From the NCBI GenBank assembly GCA_964632505.1, contig CAZWCE010000014.1, forward strand, positions 34,843-98,842: a stretch of DNA of 64,000 bases. Direction: 5' to 3'. Of this stretch, positions 34,469 to 43,600 are shown piece by piece (position 1 is the stretch's first letter; each line of letters opens with the position of its first letter). The notes under the pieces were generated by a model, which was not told the origin of the DNA, searched no databases, and saw only the letters and a program-made list of their open reading frames with translations. The position numbers and the translations under genes were made by a program. This stretch comes from CAZWCE01 sp964632505. GTDB taxonomy: Bacteria; Planctomycetota; Planctomycetia; Pirellulales; Thermoguttaceae.

Positions 34469-35509
34469 TCACGGCACCAGAACGACGCGAAGCGCTTCGC
34501 CGGAGGTCATCAGATCGAAGGCCTGGTGAACCTCTTCCAGGGGGAGTTGGTGCGAGACGATCTTCTCGGCCTGGACCGCCCCGGAAGCGATCAGTTCGAT
34601 CGCCTTTTCCACATGCCTTGGCGTGGAATCGCTGGTTCCCACGACGCGAAGTTCGCCGTAGTGGATGGCTCGGCTGTCGAGTTGGAGCATGTTCTTGCTC
34701 ACCGGAAGCGAGGCGAAGAGGCAGACGATGCCCTGCTTGCGAACCAGCGAGATCGCCTGCTCTTGGGGTTGAGCGGCCGGCGCGGCCACCACGACGACAT
34801 CGACCCCGATCCCTTCGGTCTCCTGCTCTACCCGGTCGGTGAGATCCTCTTGCGTCGGATCGATCAAAACATCGATACCGAATGCTTCTCCTTGCTTCAG
34901 GCGATGTTCATTCACTTCCGAGAGGAGAATCTTTTCGGCGCCCTCAGCTCGGGCGACCAGGGCGTTCAGCAGCCCCATCGGTCCGGCTCCCATGACGAGG
35001 ACCGTGTCTCCCTTTTCGATGTGGCACTGCCCGATGGAGTTGACGGCACAACTGACCGGTTCGGCCAGCGCGGCCTGTTCGGCGGGCACGGTGGTCGGCG
35101 TTTTGAGAACGTGTCCCTGTTGGAGTGCCCTGGAAGGAATCGTGGTGTATTCGGCCATTCCGCCGGGGTACGAGAACCCCATCGGCGCGAGATCGACACA
35201 AAGATTCCGCCAACCCCGACGGCAATAGAAACACCGACCGCAGGAGATGCTGGTGGCCATGACGAGGCGGTCGCCGGAAGCGAAATCGCCTGCTGCTTCC
35301 GATCCCACCTCTTCGACCAGGCCGGTGAATTCATGCCCCATGGGAAGGGGAGCTTTGATGCGCGGATTGCCATGAAGCTGGCTCTTCAAGTCGGTCCCGC
35401 AAACAGCACAGGCATCGACTTTCACCAAGAGTTCCTCCTTGCCGCAGGAAGGTTTCGGAATCTCTTCGATACGAATATCGCCGGGGGCATGATAGACGAT
35501 GGCTTTCAA
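34469..35509 (-). CDS. Zinc-dependent alcohol/polyol dehydrogenase
   Basis: Medium-chain dehydrogenase of the sorbitol/threonine dehydrogenase type, 346 residues. The start is TTG at 35509: GGAGGGAGCCCATC precedes it and the protein then begins MKAIVYHAPGDIR, the canonical family start. The catalytic zinc ligands are Cys in CAVCGTDLKS, His in MGHEFTGLVEEVG, with the structural zinc cysteines in CGRCFYCRRGWRNLC. The Rossmann segment is VMGAGPMGLLNAL. It likely oxidises a sugar alcohol or sugar with NAD. It is on the same strand as the SDR gene upstream, separated by about 90 nt, and the two may share a pathway. Confidence 0.92.
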   Translation of the reverse strand: MKAIVYHAPGDIRIEEIPKPSCGKEELLVKVDACAVCGTDLKSQLHGNPRIKAPLPMGHEFTGLVEEVGSEAAGDFASGDRLVMATSISCGRCFYCRRGWRNLCVDLAPMGFSYPGGMAEYTTIPSRALQQGHVLKTPTTVPAEQAALAEPVSCAVNSIGQCHIEKGDTVLVMGAGPMGLLNALVARAEGAEKILLSEVNEHRLKQGEAFGIDVLIDPTQEDLTDRVEQETEGIGVDVVVVAAPAAQPQEQAISLVRKQGIVCLFASLPVSKNMLQLDSRAIHYGELRVVGTSDSTPRHVEKAIELIASGAVQAEKIVSHQLPLEEVHQAFDLMTSGEALRVVLVP

Positions 35510-35599
35510 GATGGGCTCCCTCCGAAAGGCTTCGGGGTAAAAGATGAGGCCTCTGTTTCGAGAAGCCGTGAACGAAATGACGGAACGTCGGCGGGGGGA

Positions 35600-36388
35600 T
35601 TAGAACCAGGAGCAGGTGAACCCTCCATCGACGTAGAGCGAAGCGCCCGTCAGATAGCTTCCGGCCTTGGGGGAAAGCAAGAGCAATGCCGCTCCGACGA
35701 GCTCTTCCGGCTTGCCGTAGCGCCGCATGGGAGTTCCCTCCATGATCTTCCGAACACGCTCTTCATCGAGAAGTTTTCGATTCTGTTCCGCGGGAAAGAA
35801 ACCGGGGCAAATCGCGTTCACGCGGATATTCTTCTCGGCGAACTCCTGGGCAATGTTCTGCGTGAGACTCACCACCCCGGCCTTCGAGGCGGCGTAAGCG
35901 AACACACGAGAAAGGGGCCGATCGGAATTGACGCTTCCGATATTGAGAATGGATCCGCCACCGGTTTCGAGCATCGAGGCGATGAAAACTTGGCACGCCT
36001 CCATCATCCCGCGAAGATTGACGGCCATGATTTTGTCCCAAAGCTGGGCATCGACCTCAAGAAACGGCGTGCCGGCGTTCAATCCTGCGCAATTCACCAG
36101 GGCGTCGACCTTCCCGGAGATCATCAAAGACTGTTCGAGTAGGTTTTCAATCGAACCGCGATCGGTGATATCCACTTGGGCGGAGGAGACTTCCGAGCCT
36201 ATCTCCTTTAGGTTTTCGACGCGCTCACGACAGGATTCTTCCGAGCGGTCGGCGACGATCACGTGGGCGCCGGCCTCCATCAGGCCCCGTGAAAGGTGGC
36301 CTCCCAATTCCCCGGCACCACCGACGACCACGGCCGTTTGCCCGGACATCCCGAAAAGATCGTTCAAGTATTCCTGTGGATTCGGCAT
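35600..36388 (-). CDS. Short-chain dehydrogenase/reductase
   Basis: Classical SDR, 262 residues. The nucleotide motif is VVVGGAGELGGHLSRGL (variant of TGxxxGxG) and the catalytic set is Ser in NIGSVNSDR, Tyr and Lys in YAASKAG. Sequence resembles gluconate 5-dehydrogenase and related sugar-acid SDRs (SYLTGASLYVDGGFTCSW at the end). AAAAAGGAG precedes the ATG at 36388. Position between the zinc dehydrogenase and 6-phosphogluconate dehydrogenase suggests a sugar-acid or pentose-related pathway, but the substrate is only inferred. Confidence 0.92.
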   Translation of the reverse strand: MPNPQEYLNDLFGMSGQTAVVVGGAGELGGHLSRGLMEAGAHVIVADRSEESCRERVENLKEIGSEVSSAQVDITDRGSIENLLEQSLMISGKVDALVNCAGLNAGTPFLEVDAQLWDKIMAVNLRGMMEACQVFIASMLETGGGSILNIGSVNSDRPLSRVFAYAASKAGVVSLTQNIAQEFAEKNIRVNAICPGFFPAEQNRKLLDEERVRKIMEGTPMRRYGKPEELVGAALLLLSPKAGSYLTGASLYVDGGFTCSWF

Positions 36389-36482
36389 CGGTTACTCCTT
36401 TTTCTATGGGAAGGCTCGGCGCGGCCCATCCCTGCTGTCGCTGAATCGAACCCGCTCGAGCGATGTCCGCATACGCCGACAA

Positions 36483-37973
36483 CTATTCGGGTTTCTTTCT
36501 CACGTTGATCCAATCGGTGTGAAAAGGCCCCTCTTCCGGTCGATCCACACGGCGGTAAGTATGCGCGCCGAAATAATCGCGTTGGGCCTGGAGGAGATTC
36601 GCCGGCAACACTTCGCTCCGATAGCTGTCGTAATAGGCCAAAGCGGCCGCGAACGCAGGCACGGGAGTTCCAAGTCCGCAAGCCGTTTGCACCACATGAC
36701 GCCACGCTTTTTGAGACTCCTCGACCGCGCTGTGGAAATAAGGATCAAGAAGAAGATTTTCCAGTTCCGGCTGCTTGTCGAATGCCTCTTTGATACGTTC
36801 GAGGAAGACGGCTCGGATGATGCACCCTTCCCGCCAGAGCATGGCGATGGAACCGAAGTCGAGGGGCCAATCGTGTTCCTTGGCCGCGGCCTGCATCTGC
36901 ACGTACCCCTGGGCATAACTGCAGATCTTGGAAACATAAAGCGCTTTGCGGATTTGTTCGATGAACTCTTTGCGGTCCCCCTGATACGTTCCCGAGGGAC
37001 CTTTCAAAATGCCGCTGGCTCGGAGTCGAGCTTCCTTCTGGGCCGACATGCTCCGGGCGTAGACGGCCGTGGTGACCAGAGTGCTGGGAACGCCGAGATC
37101 CAAAGCCAGTTGGCTCATCCATTTTCCCGTCCCCTTGGCGCCGGCCGTGTCGAGGATCATGTCGACCAGGTCGTTGCCGGTTTCCGGATCTTTCACGCTG
37201 AAGATGTCGCGGGTGATTTCGATCAGGTAACTGTCCAGATCGCCTTGATTCCACTGGGCGAAGACGTCGTAGATTTCTTCGTTCGACAGCCCGAGGGTGT
37301 TTTTCAGCATCCAGTAGGCTTCGCAGATGAGCTGCATGTCGCCGTATTCGATGCCGTTATGCACCATCTTGACGTAATGACCGGCGCCGCGGGGGCCGAC
37401 CCAATCGCAGCAGGGACTCTTCTCATCCCCGGCAACCTTGGCGGCAATCGCTTGGAAGATCTCCTTGACTTCCGGCCACGCGTCGGGACTTCCCCCGGGC
37501 ATGATGCTCGGACCGAATCGGGCGCCTTCTTCGCCCCCGGAAACACCGGTTCCGATGAAACGCAATCCCTTCGATTCCAAAAATTTCGTACGGCGCTCGG
37601 TATCGAGGAAGTGAGTATTTCCACCGTCGATGATGATATCGCCCGGCTCGAGCAGGTCGATCAACTGCTCGATCACTGAATCGATTGCCGAAATGTCGGG
37701 ATACAGGGCAACTTCCGGAGCGGGGATCGGATCAGGGGATTTGATCATCAACATGATTTTCCGAGGGCGATTGAGCGTCTCGACCATCTCCTTCAAGGAG
37801 TGGCATCCCACGATCTTGCGATTCTTGACGTCCTCGCGATTGACGAAATCGTCGACCTTACTGGTGGTCCGGTTGTACACGGCCACGCTGAATCCATGGT
37901 CTTCCATGTTCAAAACCAGGTTTTGGCCCATGACCGCCAATCCCATGAGGCCGATATCGCATTTTTCCGACAT
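36483..37973 (-). CDS. gnd: 6-phosphogluconate dehydrogenase (decarboxylating)
   Basis: Oxidative pentose-phosphate enzyme: 6-phosphogluconate to ribulose-5-phosphate, CO2 and NAD(P)H. 496 residues, of the long form. NADP site GLMGLAVMGQNLVLNM at the start, the 6PGDH signature in VSGGEEGARFGPSIMPGG, and catalytic HNGIEYGDMQLI (Lys/Asn/Glu). The C-terminal domain ends with the expected AHTYRR... HTDW tail. GAGGAAAG lies before the ATG at 37973. Neighbours are the SDR, the HAD hydrolase and the PPi-phosphofructokinase on the same strand, a central-carbon group. Cofactor preference cannot be read reliably. Confidence 0.97.
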   Translation of the reverse strand: MSEKCDIGLMGLAVMGQNLVLNMEDHGFSVAVYNRTTSKVDDFVNREDVKNRKIVGCHSLKEMVETLNRPRKIMLMIKSPDPIPAPEVALYPDISAIDSVIEQLIDLLEPGDIIIDGGNTHFLDTERRTKFLESKGLRFIGTGVSGGEEGARFGPSIMPGGSPDAWPEVKEIFQAIAAKVAGDEKSPCCDWVGPRGAGHYVKMVHNGIEYGDMQLICEAYWMLKNTLGLSNEEIYDVFAQWNQGDLDSYLIEITRDIFSVKDPETGNDLVDMILDTAGAKGTGKWMSQLALDLGVPSTLVTTAVYARSMSAQKEARLRASGILKGPSGTYQGDRKEFIEQIRKALYVSKICSYAQGYVQMQAAAKEHDWPLDFGSIAMLWREGCIIRAVFLERIKEAFDKQPELENLLLDPYFHSAVEESQKAWRHVVQTACGLGTPVPAFAAALAYYDSYRSEVLPANLLQAQRDYFGAHTYRRVDRPEEGPFHTDWINVRKKPE

Positions 37974-38033
37974 GATTCACTTTCCTCGTTATTATTTTGG
38001 TTCGTGGAAAAGATGATTCGATCAAAGCGTTCT

Positions 38034-38900
38034 TCATGCGTCGACCGGCCAGGGAGGATTCGCCGGCAGGAAGGTCTCGAACTCTTCCAAGAGGGTTTGC
38101 TGGTAGGCGCCGGAAAACTCGAGGTTGAAGAACTTGTCGAGCCCTTCGTTATAGAAACGTTCCCAGCTCGCCTCTTCCGCACCGGGGTTGACCGGGAAGA
38201 AGAGGGCGTTGTTGGCGAGCGCGGCCTTGTAATCGCCGGGGGCGTCGCCGACCATCAGTGTGTGGTCCTTGTCATACTGCGAAGCGTTTTCGAGCGTCTC
38301 TTTCTTGGAGCCGTGTTCCTGACCGCATATTTCGACGACATACTTGGCGATGTCGTGCTCTTCCCATTCGCGGGTGAGCGCTTCGTTCGGTGTTGCCGAG
38401 ACGACGAGCACATCGGCCTTTCCTTGCATTTTTTCGAGACAATCCTTCACTCTCGGGAAGGGAGGCACGCCGCGCACCATGCCGGTCACCGTTTCGTTGA
38501 CGGCCTTGGACCACTGGAGCAGATGTTTGAGGGTTTCGTCGTCGCTCCGCTCGACCTCCGCCTCCAGTGCGGGATTGCCCAGCTTGGTTTCGCGGTCGAT
38601 CCATTCGGTGATCGCTTTAGGGATCTCGATGTCGTAACCTCGTGCCTTGACTTCGCGCCGCTTCTGAAGCCACTGGAGCGTTTCCACCAGGGCCGGGAAG
38701 CGGTTCACCCCGCGACTCTTGGAATACAGGTTCACGAACTCCGCGGCTTCTCGGGCATACTTGCTGATTCCCTGCAGCTCGAAGAAATTAATGATATTCG
38801 GGATGAAACACTCTTTGTGCTTCAGCTCCATCGTATCGAAAGCGCAGCCATCGGAGTCGATTCCGATGAGAAAATCGTGCGAAGGCGAAATTTTGTACAT
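38034..38900 (-). CDS. HAD-family hydrolase
   Basis: A 288-residue haloacid-dehalogenase-type phosphatase. Motif I is GIDSDGCAFD (nucleophile Asp with the acid/base Asp two residues on), motif II is VVSATPN, and the acidic end motif lies in MVGDAPGDYKAA. A helical cap lies between motifs I and II (about 25-150). The target could be a sugar phosphate given the neighbours gnd and the PPi-phosphofructokinase, but HAD substrates cannot be read from sequence. The ATG at 38900 has only a weak ribosome site; it is about 60 nt upstream of gnd. Confidence 0.85.
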   Translation of the reverse strand: MYKISPSHDFLIGIDSDGCAFDTMELKHKECFIPNIINFFELQGISKYAREAAEFVNLYSKSRGVNRFPALVETLQWLQKRREVKARGYDIEIPKAITEWIDRETKLGNPALEAEVERSDDETLKHLLQWSKAVNETVTGMVRGVPPFPRVKDCLEKMQGKADVLVVSATPNEALTREWEEHDIAKYVVEICGQEHGSKKETLENASQYDKDHTLMVGDAPGDYKAALANNALFFPVNPGAEEASWERFYNEGLDKFFNLEFSGAYQQTLLEEFETFLPANPPWPVDA

Positions 38901-39019
38901 TATACTGGATCCCTATCGCTGGATGGCAATGTCGAATGGTTGAGGTGCGAATGAGAAAAACACTGATTTATCGATGGCGCAACACGTCCATCGTGTTTCC
39001 GAAAAACCCGTGAGGGCGG

Positions 39020-40312
39020 CTATTCCTTGCGATCCGCCTGCGGTAGATAAGCCGGCAATTTCTTTTCGGCGTAAAGATCGGCAAAGGAGGTCATTCGCTG
39101 GCGGCCGTCGAGCATCGGCAGGCTGAGCATCCCTTCTCCGATCAGTGGCTTGGCATAACGGACGAAGTCATCGGTGACGTCATAGCCGATCGGATCGATC
39201 CAAGATTTGGGAAACGCCCGTTCACTGTTGGCGACCTTTTCCAGCGGGACCTTGTCGTAGGTGACGTTGTAGACGGGCCCCGGTCGTCGGAGAATGGTCG
39301 ACATGAAGCCGCTTTGACCGGTGGCCGCCAGCTCGACCGCCTTCTGACCGCAGGCGTACGCTTCGTCGAGGTCGACGGTCGAGGCATAACCGATCGAACC
39401 CCGCTGATCCGTCCCGGAGACGTTGCCTCGGGCGGCTCCCTTGACCGGCAGCCCCTTCTCGTTCAGGTAGTTGACCACTTTCTGGGCAACCGTGATTTGA
39501 CTCGAGCTGAAGGTTGTGTGCCCGAAGGCATCCTTGCGCTCGCCTAGATCGCCCACGTCGAATCCCTCGCTGACCACCACCACGCAACGGCCGGCCTGCT
39601 TGAGCATATTGTGGATATTCTCGCCCATCTCCTCCAGAGAAATGGGAGATTCGGCCATGTAGATTTGAAGGGGCATCTTTCGTTCTGGATCGGCTAAGCG
39701 TGCCGCGGCGGGAATGAAGCCGATCTTGCGACCCATCGCTTGCAGCACGAGCACCGGATCGGCAGGCGCGGACCCCTGGTTTTCCTCGTTGGCATACTGC
39801 ACCATGTGCATCCAGTATTTGGCCGTCGAACCATAGCCGGGCGTGTGATCGATCAACTGGAACTCGCTGTCGCCGACATCGTTATCGATCGTTTTTGGTA
39901 CCCCGATGCCGACCAGATCGAGCCCCCGTTCCTGCGCTAACTGGGCGATCTTGTTGGCGGTGTCCATGGAGTCATTGCCGCCGTTGTAGAGGAAATATCC
40001 CACATCGTGGGCTTTGAGCACCTCGATGCAACGCTCGAAGTCCTCTTCCTGGTGCGATTTCAGCTTGTAGCGGCACGTGCCGATCGCGCCCGCTACCGGG
40101 GTGTAACGCAGCAAGGCCACTTCCTCGGGGTCCTGAGCCGAGAGGTCGAGAAGCTCTTCCTTGAGAACTCCCTCGATTCCGTGACGAGCACCGTAAACCG
40201 TCCCGATGTTTTCAAATTCTCGGGCAGCTTCAATCACACCTCGCAAGCTGCTGTTGATGACGGAAGTCGGCCCCCCACTTTGGGCCACCACCAAATTCTT
40301 TCGATTGCTCAT
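39020..40312 (-). CDS. pfp: Diphosphate-dependent 6-phosphofructokinase
   Basis: Phosphorylates fructose-6-phosphate using pyrophosphate, reversibly, so it can serve glycolysis and gluconeogenesis. 430 residues. The phosphoryl-donor site reads GGNDS (111-115) with Asp where ATP enzymes have Gly, and PKTIDND (139-145) with Lys where ATP enzymes have Gly; both mark PPi use. The start, VVAQSGGPTSVINSSL, is the usual nucleotide-loop region. GAGG stands 10 nt before the ATG at 40312 and a strong promoter lies further up (40403-40431). It leads the gnd/HAD group but is separated by about 120 nt from the HAD gene. Confidence 0.95.
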   Translation of the reverse strand: MSNRKNLVVAQSGGPTSVINSSLRGVIEAAREFENIGTVYGARHGIEGVLKEELLDLSAQDPEEVALLRYTPVAGAIGTCRYKLKSHQEEDFERCIEVLKAHDVGYFLYNGGNDSMDTANKIAQLAQERGLDLVGIGVPKTIDNDVGDSEFQLIDHTPGYGSTAKYWMHMVQYANEENQGSAPADPVLVLQAMGRKIGFIPAAARLADPERKMPLQIYMAESPISLEEMGENIHNMLKQAGRCVVVVSEGFDVGDLGERKDAFGHTTFSSSQITVAQKVVNYLNEKGLPVKGAARGNVSGTDQRGSIGYASTVDLDEAYACGQKAVELAATGQSGFMSTILRRPGPVYNVTYDKVPLEKVANSERAFPKSWIDPIGYDVTDDFVRYAKPLIGEGMLSLPMLDGRQRMTSFADLYAEKKLPAYLPQADRKE

Positions 40313-40402
40313 CTTCGATTCGCCTCAAAATGATAACTTGAATCACTTTCGGACCCATTCAACGGGAAGAAGTTTCCCGAACAACCCATGAAATAGGTGT
40401 CC

Positions 40403-40431
40403 ATTATATCGAAAGTTCTCCGGGGTCACAA
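40403..40431 (-). promoter_or_regulatory. Sigma-70-type promoter for pfp
   Basis: On the minus strand TTGTGA (40431-40426) and a perfect TATAAT (40408-40403) are separated by 17 bp. The predicted start, near 40396, leaves a leader of about 84 nt before the pfp ATG. This is the best promoter match in the window. Confidence 0.7.
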
Positions 40432-40500
40432 GAAGGGCACCCCAAAGCGCCAACGAAATTGCCATAACGCCTGTCGCTTCGGAATTCAGGTCGGAAGCGC

Positions 40501-40542
40501 ATAAAAAAACAGCACCGCCGAATCGCCGGCAGGCGGTGCTGT
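40501..40542 (-). terminator. Intrinsic terminator of the surface-protein gene
   Basis: Complementary arms ACAGCACCGCC (40509-40519) and GGCGGTGCTGT (40532-40542) form an 11-bp stem with a 12-nt loop. Reading on the minus strand, the stem is followed by TTTTTTTAT, a classic terminator, about 80 nt after the stop of the large surface protein. Confidence 0.85.
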
Positions 40543-40620
40543 TTGTGCGTCATGTTGGGAGAACGGTTTCCATCGCGGCCCAAACGCCGAATCTCAAACC
40601 GCATTCGAGCAGTTGGAAAA

Positions 40621-43600
40621 TCACTCGATATCGAGATCCCAATCCCCGTAGAGCAGGAAATCGAACTCATATTCCGTCGGATGCTTATTGACCTCGGCCT
40701 TGTTGATGCCTCCGTTGTTGGCATGGGCCTCGACTTGTTCGAAGGCGATCAACTCCAGCACCTGTTCGAAATAAGGATCGGAACCGTCGGCGGGGTAGAC
40801 TTTGGTGGAGAATTTGATCGTTTCCTCGTTGACTTCTTCAATGGCGAGCAGATCGTCGACGTTCGAATCGAAGATGGTCGCGGTATCGCGTCCGCCGCTG
40901 GACGAATGGACCTGGGTGAACTCGAAGTCCAAGGCATTGACTCTGGATTTCCGGCGATTGTAGAACATTTGCGAAAAGTCGGGGCGGGAAATGAAATGAT
41001 CGACTTCGTTGGAATCGAAGAAGACCGCCTCGTCTTCTCCCTGATCGTCCTGCGAGTAAGCAAAGGCGGAATCGAAGAACGATGCACGCATGAGATAGGA
41101 ATCGCCGTCGGCGGTGGTGCCGCTCATCAGGGCGACGTTTTCCCGGGAAATGAAGGAATCGTCTCCCGAGGTGCCGTTCAAGTGCACCACATCGTACCCA
41201 TTGTTGGCATTGGCATGAATATCGAAAAATCCCGAGGCGATGTTGAAGAATCCAACACCATTGATCGTCGATTCCCCTTCCACGCTCAAGTTAAACTGAT
41301 CGCTGGCCTCGGAATCGTAGAGGATGAGGGAATCCTCTCCTCCCTCGGAAGAATTTCCAGTCAGCCTCGAGACATTCAATACTGAATTAGTGTAGTCGGA
41401 ACCTTCCATGATGGCTCGATGGGGCCAGAAGGTGAGGGTGTCCATTTGGGAGGAATCGTTCAGCGTCGCCACGTCTTCCCCTCCGAGCCCGTCGAAGGTG
41501 ATGTTCGAGGCTCCCAAGACCTTGACGATTGCGTCCCCATTGGTGAAGGAGGCGTCGGCTCGTGCCAAGACGGCGCTGTCGTTCACTACGGTTCCGCGAA
41601 CCGTGGCCACATCGCCGGCCGAACCGATGAATTCATAGGTGAAACCCGACCCGGTTTGCGGGAAGGCGTAGGGCATCTGATTGATTTTGAAAGTCCCGTT
41701 TCGCATATCGAGGAATTCGAACTGATCGATTCCGGCGGTGCCGTAGATTTCGTATTTTTTCGGTTGGAAATCGACCAAGTTGGCAATCGAAAGGGAGACA
41801 TCGTTCTCGCTCCCGGAGACGAGCACGTAATAATCTTCTCCGGCCGAGGTGTGCCAATCCAGGCGTCGTCCGGCGGCCAAAAGATTCTCGGAAGCGTCGA
41901 ACAGCATCGCGAAGGCGTTGCGATTGCCGAAGACGGCAGAGTCGATTTGGAAGGAAATCAGTCCGTCGCGCACGGCGGAGAGAGAGTAGGCGATATCGCC
42001 GTCGACCGGATTCAGCGAAGAGATCTTTTGATAATCGACATCGCCCAAGTCGGTGACCGTCGGTGGGAGCTCATAATGACCGAAACCGCCGAAGTCGAGT
42101 TCGTCGACCTCCTGTCCCGGCGAGAGCGCCACGCGGTGGAAGCCGTAATAATCGGGGTGCAGCACGTTGTTGGCCGTGAAGGCGTCCTGTGCCACGTTTT
42201 CATCATCGGGCACGAGGTTTTGGGCCGGAGAGAGATAGACGGTCGTGAGTCCGTTGTTGCTCAACGCGGGGCGAATGCTGCGGCTTTCCGCCTCTTCGAA
42301 CCCGGCGCTTTCACTGAGCCGCTGGATATTGTCGGTGATCCGGTCGACGATAAAGATGTCGGCCGCGTCATTCCGATCATCATCGATCAGGTTGCTCGCG
42401 CGGGATTCCAACGCGATGAACCGCCCGTCGCCGCTGATCGCCGGATTGCTCGAGCTGCCGTTCGAAGCTCCCATAAGGCCGTGGGTCATCAGCGAAACGT
42501 CGCCGGTCGCCGCTTCATAGAGGAAAATGTCGGTCATTCCGTTGACATCGTCCTCGACCAGATCCGACGCACTCGACTGGAACGCGACATACTGGCCGTT
42601 GCCGGAGATGTCGGGAGAGAGTGAATTGCCCCCGGCGGTTTGGAGGCCGGTCTGCGAGCCGCTGACCAGGTGAGTCGTCCCTCCGGCGACGTCATAGAGA
42701 AAAACATCCGCCGCGGCATTCGTATCGGTTTCCGGCGTGAGGTTCGTGGCGTACGATTCGAAGGTGATGAAACTGCCGTCGGTGTTGATCGACGGCGAGA
42801 AGGAATGATCGTTCGCTCCGGACGTCACGGAGATCACTTCGCCGGTTTGGAGGTTCTTCAGATAGATGTTCGAATGCGCGTCGTCACCGGCTCCTTCCAT
42901 ATCGCCGGCCGTGATCGACGACTCGGAAGCGAAGACCACGAACTGCCCGTTGCCGCTGATTTGCGGTGCGAAGCGATCGGTCGGGGCGAAGATGCCGGCG
43001 TCCCTCTGGGTGCCGTCTTCGGCCACGCTGACCAGCTTGGTGGTCTTCATCAAACGATCGTAGACGAAAATATCGGAGGAATCGTTCAGGTCGTGCTCGA
43101 CGAGATTCGAGGCGTCGGAATGGAACGCCACGTAACGCCCGTCGTGACTGATCGAACCGGAAGCCGACCAGCCGTTACCGTTCGGGCTGTTGTATCCGAC
43201 CGAAACACGCTCGACCATCCCGGTGGCCCGGTCCAGCACGAAGACGTCCATCAGATCGTTCGAATCCTGCGGCACGAGGTTGTTCGCTTTGGTCGAGAAA
43301 ACCACGAAACGACCATTTCCGCTGATGTCGCTGTCGACCACTTCACGATTCGGCATTCCATTCAAGGCCAAATTGCCCACCAGTCGGGTGTTGGTTGTCT
43401 TGCTGGGTGAAGTTTGGGTCCAACCGGCCTGGGGCATCTCGGCGACGACATATTCGGCTGGAGGAAGTTCCTCGAACCTGTAGCTGCCGTCGAAATCGGT
43501 GGTCGTCGTCGGTTCTCCCTCGTCGAACAGGCCGTTTTCGTTCATGTCGAGATAGATCGACCAGCCGGCAAAGCCCTGTTCTCCGTTATCCTTGACGCCG

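Larger units (their letters stand above)
40313..40620. other. 308-nt region: pfp promoter and terminator
   Basis: Holds the pfp leader and promoter (40313-40431) and the terminator of the large surface-protein gene (40501-40542). Nothing else is seen. Confidence 0.6.

Noticed and set aside
38898..38927. TATAAT with TTGCCA overlapping the HAD gene start
   Set aside because: The -10 overlaps the ATG itself, so transcription would begin inside the gene past its start; no alternative start precedes the essential DxD motif. Spacing is also 19 bp.
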